A DNA stretch of 64,000 bases from Hymenobacter convexus. Lineage in GTDB: Bacteria > Bacteroidota > Bacteroidia > Cytophagales > Hymenobacteraceae. The notes beneath the pieces were generated by a model. It saw only the letters and a list, made by a program, of their open reading frames with translations. It was not told where the DNA came from and did not search any database. Location of the stretch: NCBI RefSeq assembly GCF_030580955.1, contig NZ_JAUQON010000001.1:434001-498000 (forward strand), in the 5' to 3' direction. Position numbers and translations under genes: made by a program. This document shows, piece after piece, positions 36,270 through 43,038 of this stretch (its first letter is position 1; each line of letters starts with the position of its first letter).

Positions 36270-37679
36270 ATGTCTATTCGACACATTTTGCGTGCAAATG
36301 CATTGGTGCTGCTGGCTACTGTGAGCCTGCTGGCAGCTTGCAACAAAGACACCACGCCGCCCGCCATCGTCACGCCGCCCATCACCTCTACGCCCACGCC
36401 GCCGCAGTACGGCACGCCCTTCAATGGAGTGCCCAACCGCGAGGACGCGGTGATTTACCAGGTCAACATGCGGGCGTTTAGCCAAGCTGGCAATTTTGCG
36501 GGCGTGCTGGCCCGGCTCGATTCCATCAAGGCCGTGGGAACGAACGTGCTGTACCTGATGCCGATATACCCGGTGGGCACCGACAGTAAATCGGTGAACT
36601 CGCCCTACGCCGTGAAGGACTACCGCGCCGTAAACGCCGAATTCGGCACCCTGGCCGACCTGCGCACGCTGGTCGACGCGGCCCACGCCCGCGGCATGAG
36701 CGTGATGCTCGACTGGGTGGCCAACCACACCAGCTGGGACAATGCCTGGATAACCGCCCACCCGGACTGGTACGTGCACAACTCGGCCGGGGCCATTGCG
36801 GCCGTGTCCAACAACGGCACGACCTACAACGACGTGGCCCAACTCGATTTTGGCAATGCTTACATGCGGGCCGAAATGATTTCAGCCATCAAGTCGTGGG
36901 TGTTCACGGCCAACGTCGACGGCTTTCGCTTCGACTACGCCGACTTTCAGCCCGGCGACTTCTGGAAGCAGGCCACCGACACCCTGCGCAACGTGAAAAC
37001 CCACAAGCTGCTGCTATTGGCCGAGGGCAACCGCAGCGCCAACTTCACCTCGGGCTTCGACTACAACTACGGCTTCAATTTTTACGGCGGCATCTTCAAC
37101 ATATATAAAAACGGCCAGTCCGCTGCCAATTTTGATGCTTTCAACACCACCGAATACGCGGGCGCCACGGGCACGCAGCAGGTGGTGCGCTACATCACCA
37201 ACCACGACGTGAATGGCTCCGACGGCTCACCCGTGGCGCTGTTTGGCGGCAAGGCGGGCGCCATGTCGGCCTTTGTGGTGGCGGCTTTGTACAAGGGCGT
37301 GCCCATGATTTACAACGGCCAGGAAACCGGCATGGCCGCGAACATTCCCTTCCCCTTCACCTCCGTGAAAGTGCAGTGGGGCGTCAACCCCGACGTGAAG
37401 CGCGCCTACCAGCAACTCATGGCTGCCCGCGCCGCCAGCCCGGCTCTGCGGTCCGGCACTCCCACCGGCTACAGCACCTTCAGCGTGTGCGCCTTCACCA
37501 AAACCGCCGGCTCGGAGCAGGCCTTTGTGCTGGCCAACACGCGCAATTCGGTGCAGACCTTCACGGTGCCCGCCGCCTTGGCCAACACCACCTGGACCAA
37601 CGCCCTGCAGGGTGGCACCTACACCGTGGGCACTACCGTTTCGCTGCCGGCCTACGGGTATTTGGTGCTGAAGAAGTAG
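36270..37679 (+). CDS. GH13 alpha-amylase family lipoprotein
   Basis: 469 residues with lipobox SLLAAC (Cys24) and a Thr/Pro-rich linker (about 28-50). Catalytic barrel: conserved region I DWVANHTS (about 148-155), region II GFRFDYAD with nucleophile D222, region III LLAEGN with acid/base E252, and region IV YITNHDVN with D313. A short C-terminal beta domain (about 390-469) is typical of alpha-amylases. It is expected to cut internal alpha-1,4 glucan bonds at the cell surface, feeding the GH97 enzyme encoded 48 nt upstream. No SusC/SusD or MFS transporter is adjacent. Confidence 0.94.
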   Translation: MSIRHILRANALVLLATVSLLAACNKDTTPPAIVTPPITSTPTPPQYGTPFNGVPNREDAVIYQVNMRAFSQAGNFAGVLARLDSIKAVGTNVLYLMPIYPVGTDSKSVNSPYAVKDYRAVNAEFGTLADLRTLVDAAHARGMSVMLDWVANHTSWDNAWITAHPDWYVHNSAGAIAAVSNNGTTYNDVAQLDFGNAYMRAEMISAIKSWVFTANVDGFRFDYADFQPGDFWKQATDTLRNVKTHKLLLLAEGNRSANFTSGFDYNYGFNFYGGIFNIYKNGQSAANFDAFNTTEYAGATGTQQVVRYITNHDVNGSDGSPVALFGGKAGAMSAFVVAALYKGVPMIYNGQETGMAANIPFPFTSVKVQWGVNPDVKRAYQQLMAARAASPALRSGTPTGYSTFSVCAFTKTAGSEQAFVLANTRNSVQTFTVPAALANTTWTNALQGGTYTVGTTVSLPAYGYLVLKK

Positions 37680-37694
37680 GGGAAGGGTTTTAGG

Positions 37695-37800
37695 AAAACA
37701 GAACGTCATGTCGAGCTTGCCGAGACATCTCGCGTGCCGAAGTAATTATTTACTCTGGCACGCGAGATGTCTCGGCAAGCTCGACATGACGTTCTGTTTT
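37695..37800. repeat. Perfect 44-bp inverted repeat (REP/BIME-like, GTCATGTCGAGC family)
   Basis: The left arm 37695-37738 and the right arm 37757-37800 are complementary without mismatch over 44 bp, with an 18-nt AT-rich spacer. The arms share the core AACGTCATGTCGAGC and CCGAGACATCTCGCGTGC with the element at 5207-5330. It lies between the convergent GH13 and aldo/keto reductase genes and could act as their terminator. Confidence 0.95.
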
Positions 37801-37816
37801 GCGTTCTATCTAAACC

Positions 37817-38797
37817 CTACGAAAACCCCAGTACCGGGTGCGGCTGATACGGCTCTTCCAGCCGCCGGATTTCTTCCGCGCTGAGCTTCACATCCACGGC
37901 TGCCACGGCGTCTTCGAGGTGGCCGGGCTTGCTGGCGCCCACAATGGGCGCTGTGATGGCCGGTTTGCTCAGCATCCAGGCCAGGGCAATCTGGGCGTTG
38001 GGCAGGCCATGTTCTTGGGCAATTTCCGTCACGCGGTCGGCCACCGCGAAGTCGTCGTCGCGGCCGTACAGGCTTTTGCCGAAGGCGTCGGTTTTAGCGC
38101 GCTCGGTTTCGTTGCGCGCCTTGCCGCGGCCACCCGTGAGCAGCCCCCGCGCCAGCGGCGACCACGGAATGACCCCAATTTTCTGGTCTTCGCACAGCGG
38201 CAGCATTTCGCGCTCCTCCTCGCGGTACACCAGGTTGTAGTGCGGCTGCATGCTCACAAAACGCGTCCAGTTGTGCTTGTCGGCCAGGTACAGGGCCTGC
38301 GCAAACTGCCAGGCAAACATCGACGACGCCCCGATGTAACGCGCTTTGCCGGCCTTCACCACGTCGTGCAGCGCCTCCAGCGTCTCCTCAATGGGCGTGT
38401 GGTAGTCCCAGCGGTGAATCTGGTACAGGTCCACATAATCGGTGCCCAGTCGCTTCAGGCTGGCATCGATGGCACTCATGATGTGCTTGCGCGAGAGGCC
38501 CTTATCGTTGGGCCCGGGGCCCATGGGGTTGAACACCTTGGTGGCCAGCACCACCTCGTCGCGCTTGGCAAAATCGCGCAGGGCCCGGCCCACCACTTCC
38601 TCGCTGGCACCGTTGCTGTACACATCGGCCGTATCAAAAAAATTGATGCCCAATTCCAGCGCCTTCTGAATAAAGGGCCGGCTCTCATCTTCTTTCAGGG
38701 CCCAGGGCCAGCGTTCGGTGGGCGTGCCGTAGGTCATGGTGCCCAGGCAGATGCGCGAAACCTGCAGGCCGGTATTGCCTAAGCGGAGGTATTCCAT
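37817..38797 (-). CDS. Aldo/keto reductase
   Basis: 326 residues from ATG 38797 (MEYLRLGNTGLQVSR), the standard start of this family. NADPH-dependent reductase of carbonyl compounds in the cytoplasm. It has the catalytic-tetrad segments FFDTADVYSNGASEE (Asp and Tyr), VLATKVFNPMG (Lys) and LYQIHRWD (His), then WSPLARGLLTG and the cofactor-binding end PIVGASKPGHLEDAV. All tetrad residues are present. The length fits the AKR11/YdhF-like subgroup. Substrate cannot be deduced. Confidence 0.95.
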   Translation of the reverse strand: MEYLRLGNTGLQVSRICLGTMTYGTPTERWPWALKEDESRPFIQKALELGINFFDTADVYSNGASEEVVGRALRDFAKRDEVVLATKVFNPMGPGPNDKGLSRKHIMSAIDASLKRLGTDYVDLYQIHRWDYHTPIEETLEALHDVVKAGKARYIGASSMFAWQFAQALYLADKHNWTRFVSMQPHYNLVYREEEREMLPLCEDQKIGVIPWSPLARGLLTGGRGKARNETERAKTDAFGKSLYGRDDDFAVADRVTEIAQEHGLPNAQIALAWMLSKPAITAPIVGASKPGHLEDAVAAVDVKLSAEEIRRLEEPYQPHPVLGFS

Positions 38798-39150
38798 AGT
38801 GGATTGGGGAAGCGTGCCCGGCCAGAAACCCGGCACTTGTGAGGTGGCGTGAGAAATCTGTATCCAAACGCAAACTCGTAGGTCAGGTTTTCAAAATGGA
38901 AAGCTTCGGCGGCGCAACAACTTCGCCCAAATGGGATTTAAAAGAGGGCCAAAATATTGCATTATGCCGGGTTTCTGCATGAACATATATTTTTGTTGAA
39001 ATTGGAAAAATTCCATTCGTTAACTTTGGGGTAGTTATTCTGTCAAACGGCTAAAGCAATGATAAAGCAAGGTTTTAGCGAGATTACAGGCTTTTATTTC
39101 TCCTGCATTCATTAAGAAAATTATCGATTAAATTATATACACACTCGCTC
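38798..39150. other. AT-rich intergenic region with promoter
   Basis: 353 nt between divergent genes, clearly richer in A and T (about 38880-39150) than the neighbouring coding DNA. It holds the best Bacteroidota promoter in the window (38997-39028) and no open frame of note. Confidence 0.7.
38997..39028 (+). promoter_or_regulatory. Bacteroidota-type promoter (-33 TTG, -7 TAACTTTG)
   Basis: TTG at 38997-38999 and TAACTTTG at 39021-39028 are separated by 21 nt, which matches the sigma-ABfr-type consensus (TTG-N19-21-TAnnTTTG). The predicted leader before the TPR gene ATG (39151) is about 115 nt. Confidence 0.65.
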
Positions 39151-40485
39151 ATGGCAAATCTCTACCGGTTTCGTCGTTCCCTGCGTTTAGTGGGAGCGGG
39201 AGTTTTAACTTTTTTTTCGCTGAGCACTGTACTGGCCCAGGCGCCGGCCGCCGCTTTGTGGCCTTCGGCCGCCGATACCGTGCGCGCCATGCCCGACGTG
39301 GCGCTCGACGATGTGCTGGTGGCCCCGGCGGCCGTCGACTCTAAGGAGTGGCTGCTGCTCAACGCCGACATCCAGACCGAGCTGGACGGCGCGGTGCACA
39401 ACCTCTACAACTTCAAGTTCGACCAGGCCGAGCGGCAGTTCCGGTCGTTGCGCCGGCGCTACCCCCAGCACCCCATGCCCTATTTCCTGCTGGGCCTGAG
39501 CACGTGGTGGAAAATAATGCCCAGCAACACCTACAATCAGCAATACGACAAGACCTTCTTCGCTTACATGGACACGGCCACCACCAAGGCCCAGAAGCTC
39601 TACGACGCCGACCCCAACAACTACGAAGCCAGCTTCTTCCTCTCGGCCGCCTACGGCTTCGACGCCCGCTTGCACGCCGAGCGGCACGACTGGCGCAAGG
39701 CCACCGTGAGCAGCAAGCGGGCCCTGGCCTACCTGCAAAAAAGCCGCGAAGCCAATGGCCTGAGCCCCGAATTCGTGTTCGGTGAAGGCTTGTTCAACTA
39801 CTACGCTGTTTGGATTGCCGATGAATACCGCTGGCTGCGCCCGGTGCTCTGGTTTTTCCCCAAAGGCAACCGCAGCACCGGGCTGGCCCAACTGGAAGAG
39901 GTGGCCCAGCACGGTTTCTACACGGCAGCCGAGGCTCGGTTTTTCCGCATGCGTATTCTGGGCAGTGCCCGCGAAAACAATACCGCCGCCGCCCTCGCCG
40001 TCGCCCGCGACCTCACCCGCGACTTTCCCGACAACAGCTGTTTCCAGCGCGCCCGGGCCCAAAACGCCTTTGCCGAAGGCGAACTGACCGAGTGCGAGCG
40101 CACCAGCCGCGACATCCTGGCCAAAGTGAACAAAGGCCTGCCCGGCTACGAGGGCTTCAGTGGCCGCGCTGCCGCCTACTACCTCGGCTATGTGGAGCAG
40201 CACCGGCACAACAACCCCGCCGCCGCGCAGGATTTCTACCAGCGCTGCCTAGTATTCTGCGAATCGGTGGGCCAGACCAAGGGTGGTTACTACCTGTTTG
40301 CCGCGGCCGGCCTGGGCCGGCTGGCGGCCCAGGCCAGCAATCAGCCGCTGGCGCGACGCTACTTTCAGGTAGTGCTGGACCAGGCCGAGCACAAATCGGA
40401 CTTGTACCAGGAAGCCAACCGCTATCTGCGCAAAGGGGCAAAAGCCAGAAGCTCCGTAGCCATGGAGGCAGTCGCTACTAATTAA
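39151..40485 (+). CDS. Secreted tetratricopeptide-repeat protein
   Basis: 444 residues. Signal peptide (about 1-29, cleavage near VLAQ-APAA). The mature protein has many helix pairs with TPR-like spacing, for example YNFKFDQAERQFRSLRRRYPQHPMPYFL at about 80-110, AAALAVARDLTRDFPDN near 290 and AAAQDFYQRCLVF near 370. The repeats suggest a periplasmic protein-protein scaffold. No catalytic motif is visible. The promoter at 38997 and a hairpin at 40508 frame it as a single-gene unit. Function beyond TPR is unknown. Confidence 0.85.
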   Translation: MANLYRFRRSLRLVGAGVLTFFSLSTVLAQAPAAALWPSAADTVRAMPDVALDDVLVAPAAVDSKEWLLLNADIQTELDGAVHNLYNFKFDQAERQFRSLRRRYPQHPMPYFLLGLSTWWKIMPSNTYNQQYDKTFFAYMDTATTKAQKLYDADPNNYEASFFLSAAYGFDARLHAERHDWRKATVSSKRALAYLQKSREANGLSPEFVFGEGLFNYYAVWIADEYRWLRPVLWFFPKGNRSTGLAQLEEVAQHGFYTAAEARFFRMRILGSARENNTAAALAVARDLTRDFPDNSCFQRARAQNAFAEGELTECERTSRDILAKVNKGLPGYEGFSGRAAAYYLGYVEQHRHNNPAAAQDFYQRCLVFCESVGQTKGGYYLFAAAGLGRLAAQASNQPLARRYFQVVLDQAEHKSDLYQEANRYLRKGAKARSSVAMEAVATN

Positions 40486-40507
40486 GCGCCGGATATCCGG
40501 CACAGCA

Positions 40508-40546
40508 CACGAAGGCCCGCTGGCATTGCGCCAGCGGGCCTTCGTG
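40508..40546 (+). terminator. Hairpin after the TPR gene
   Basis: CACGAAGGCCCGCTGG-cattgcg-CCAGCGGGCCTTCGTG. The T tract is weak, so termination may be factor-assisted. Confidence 0.6.
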
Positions 40547-40683
40547 CGTGTTTAATTTAACAACTGGCCGGGCTAGGCAGAGTAGGCCTTCGTCAACTCT
40601 TTCGGCGGAGTTGTCGTTTAAGTCAACTCAAAGCCGGGATTTGACTTATGCCGGCTGAATGTTCTCCCAACCTCATCCATCCT

Positions 40684-40983
40684 ATGAAAAAGCAACTTTT
40701 CTTGGCCTTCTTGCTCACCGCGGTGGGCTACTCGGCCAGTGCCCAAACCAGCACCACCACCACCACCACGCGTCAGACCACGGTGACACCGGCCACGCCG
40801 GCCACCCCCGCGTATCCGGCCACTCCGGTCCAAACGCCAGCCACGTCAACCAGCACGGAGTCGACGACTACCACGGTAGAGCCATCTACTACCACCACTG
40901 TCGTACCAACCACTGTTGTCCCGCGCGATACGAAAATTAAGGGCAAGCGCAGCGGCAAAACCAAAGTGAAGCCCAAAGATTAG
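40684..40983 (+). CDS. Small secreted Thr/Pro-rich protein
   Basis: 99 residues from ATG 40684: a signal peptide (MKKQLFLAFLLTAVGYSASAQ), then a Thr/Pro/Val/Ser low-complexity body (stretches of TTTTTT, TPATPA and TTTTVV) and a basic tail (KIKGKRSGKTKVKPKD). It is probably disordered and extracytoplasmic. No known family. The 24-bp-arm palindrome at 41004 follows as terminator. Confidence 0.7.
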   Translation: MKKQLFLAFLLTAVGYSASAQTSTTTTTTRQTTVTPATPATPAYPATPVQTPATSTSTESTTTTVEPSTTTTVVPTTVVPRDTKIKGKRSGKTKVKPKD

Positions 40984-41350
40984 TTCTGACCCGCCTATAA
41001 GGGCCACACAAAAGGCCGACCTTAAGTACTTAAGGTCGGCCTTTTGTGTGGATAACGCTTGAATGATACGACTTTAATGGTAGTTGGATTATTGAATTGA
41101 GGCGGAATTGCAAACCTTTTTTACTGTGACGGGCGGGCCCGTAACATTTAATGCCAGCCTGCTTATCTGATTGACAATGAGAACAGAAATAATTATCAAC
41201 TCTGATTTATTAATTAATCTTTTTCAAATATTAAAAAAGATTAATTAATAAAATAGGTAAATTGATTATTTTTTTAGTACATTTATTTCGACGATGCGCA
41301 CATTGCCTTGGACGGCAAATAGTATTAGGGGAGAACCAACTTCTAACACC
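40984..41350. other. AT-rich intergenic region
   Basis: 367 nt that hold the palindromic terminator at 41004-41051 and a very AT-rich stretch at about 41080-41295 with runs of A and T. A TACATTTA box at 41278-41285 may be the promoter of the next gene. No gene is supported. Confidence 0.65.
41004..41051. terminator. Perfect 48-bp spacerless palindrome (terminator)
   Basis: 24-bp arms (starting CCACACAAAAGGCCGACC) meet at AAGT|ACTT with no spacer. A and T tracts within both arms allow termination in both directions. Confidence 0.85.
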
Positions 41351-41632
41351 ATGAGATACAATTTGCCATTCTATTCAGCGGAGGCGGAAAATGCTGCTGC
41401 TGAGATTTATCATACGCATCCAGAGTGCCGTATAGCTCAGCAGATTGCACCAGACAGCCGCATTGGCGGTACCGGCGATGGCCGTAAGGAGTGTCCTTTC
41501 TGCTTCGTGCTGGGGCAGTTCCGCTCCAATAAATTTGTCGATATGCCCGGCACACTAGTCCCGGCCGGCAGCCAGGTGCCCGCGCAGGCGGGTTTTGCCG
41601 CTTCGGCACACAGCGGGCAGTCGCTGGCCTAG
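41351..41632 (+). CDS. Small cysteine/histidine-containing protein of unknown function
   Basis: 93 residues from ATG 41351 (MRYNLPFYSAEAENAAAEIY); an ATG at 41294 would add 19 unlikely residues. The segment IYHTHPECRIAQQI...GGTGDGRKECPFC has a C-x20+-CxxC arrangement with nearby His, which may bind zinc. This resembles a small Bacteroidota family with a His-Cys/GTGG...C-C pattern, recognised by pattern only. No signal peptide, so it is probably cytoplasmic. A GNAT-like gene follows on the same strand. Confidence 0.6.
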   Translation: MRYNLPFYSAEAENAAAEIYHTHPECRIAQQIAPDSRIGGTGDGRKECPFCFVLGQFRSNKFVDMPGTLVPAGSQVPAQAGFAASAHSGQSLA

Positions 41633-41758
41633 TAGGAAGGCTTTCGGCTGCCATCGGGCAGGGAAGAATCAAGCGGCGGTTGAGCCGTTTCTTTGCAGCG
41701 GTTCCCGGTGGTGTTGGGGCACGCAGTCGCGTGGCCACGGCGCGGGGCGCTGCCTACT

Positions 41759-42925
41759 ATGCTGCTTGAAGTTGTTGATGCCCGCCTGGCGCGGATGTTT
41801 ATTGAATTGCCCGCTCGCCTGCACGCCGCCGTACCCAATTACATTGGTCCGCTGGAAAACGAGGTGGAGGCCGTTTTCGACCCCGCTAAAAACCCGAAGC
41901 TGCAGAATGGCGAGTGTGCGCGCTGGGTGCTGACGGATGCCAACGGCCAGGCCGTGGGCCGGGTGGCCGCCTTTCTGAACCGCGACGCGGTGGACGTGAA
42001 AAATGCCGACCTGCCCACCGGCGGCTTAGGTTTCTTTGAGTGCATTGACAACCAGACGGCGGCCAACCAGCTGTTCGACGTGGCCCGGCTCTGGCTGGCC
42101 GCCCGGGGCATGCAAGCCATGGACGGCCCCATCAACTTCGGCGAGCGGGACCGATTTTGGGGCCTGCTCATTGAGGGCTACGACCTGGAGCCGAACTACG
42201 GTATGTTCTGGCACCCGGCGTATTACCGGCCGCTGTTCGAGAACTACGGGTTTGAGCTTTATTTCAAGCAGTATACCTGCTACCGGACCACGGCGGCCGA
42301 ACTGCATCCCAGCTTTGCGAAGCGGGCCGAAGAGCACGCCGGCACCTACCGCTTCGCCCACGCCCGCAAGCAAGACGCCGAGAAACTCGCCCAGGATTTT
42401 CACCACGTATACAATCTGGCATGGGCCAGGCACTCGGGGGTGAAACCCATGACGCTGGACGAGGCCCGCAAGATTGTGAAGGAAATGAAGCCCGTGGTGG
42501 ACGAGCGCCTGCTCTGGTTTGCTTACCACGGCGAGGAGCCGGTGGCGTTTTTCATTAGCCTGCCCGAGCTGAACCAGATTTTCAAGCACGTGGGCCGGCG
42601 GCTGAACCTCGTGGGCAAGCTGCGCTTTTTGTGGGAGCAGCGGCGCTACATGCAGCGGCGCGACAAGAAGCTGTTTGGCATCATCTACGGGGTGGTGCCC
42701 GAGCACCAAGGCAAGGGCGTGGACGCGGCCATGCTGGTGTATGCCCGGCAGGCGTTTATCGACGCGGGCTACGCCGAAATCGAGATGAACTGGATTGGCG
42801 ATTTCAACCCGCGCATGCTGGTGACCACGCGCTCCATCGGCGCCAAGATTCTGAAGACGCACGCCACTTACCGCTATCTGTTTGACCGGGAGCGGCCGTT
42901 TGAGCGGATGCCAATCATTCGGTGA
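41759..42925 (+). CDS. GNAT-fold acyltransferase-like protein
   Basis: 388 residues from ATG 41759 (MLLEVVDARLARMFIELP); a TTG at 41693 could add 22 residues, but the homologous part begins later. Two halves are visible. The N-terminal part (about 1-180) has IGPLENEVEAVFDPAKNP and GGLGFFECIDNQTAANQLFDVARLWL. The C-terminal part has GIIYGVVPEHQGKGVDAAMLVYARQ, where the acetyl-CoA-binding Q/R-x-x-G-x-G/A loop reads HQGKGV. This Bacteroidota family of long GNAT-like proteins has no assigned substrate that I know of. It is cytoplasmic. Confidence 0.82.
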   Translation: MLLEVVDARLARMFIELPARLHAAVPNYIGPLENEVEAVFDPAKNPKLQNGECARWVLTDANGQAVGRVAAFLNRDAVDVKNADLPTGGLGFFECIDNQTAANQLFDVARLWLAARGMQAMDGPINFGERDRFWGLLIEGYDLEPNYGMFWHPAYYRPLFENYGFELYFKQYTCYRTTAAELHPSFAKRAEEHAGTYRFAHARKQDAEKLAQDFHHVYNLAWARHSGVKPMTLDEARKIVKEMKPVVDERLLWFAYHGEEPVAFFISLPELNQIFKHVGRRLNLVGKLRFLWEQRRYMQRRDKKLFGIIYGVVPEHQGKGVDAAMLVYARQAFIDAGYAEIEMNWIGDFNPRMLVTTRSIGAKILKTHATYRYLFDRERPFERMPIIR

Positions 42926-42933
42926 GCGGACCT

Positions 42934-42966
42934 GTCGTTGCGAGCGCAGCGAAGTAATCCGTCCTG
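42934..42966. repeat. Single REP-like arm (CGTTGCGAGCGCAGCGAAGTAATCCGTCC)
   Basis: The 3' flank of the GNAT gene carries one copy of a motif resembling the widespread CGTTGCGAGCGCAGCGAAG element of Hymenobacter-type genomes. No complementary arm is found nearby, so it is a solitary or decayed half. Confidence 0.5.
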
Positions 42967-42980
42967 TGCTAAGCACCCAG

Positions 42981-43038
42981 CCTTCTGATGTAAAAAGCCC
43001 CGGCACTGCGCAGTGCCGGGGCTTTTTACATCAGAAGG
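42981..43038. terminator. Perfect 58-bp spacerless palindrome (bidirectional terminator)
   Basis: 29-bp arms (starting CCTTCTGATGTAAAAAGCCC) meet at CTGC|GCAG. The stop codon and last sense codons of tamL (43031-43038) lie inside the right arm. Confidence 0.9.
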
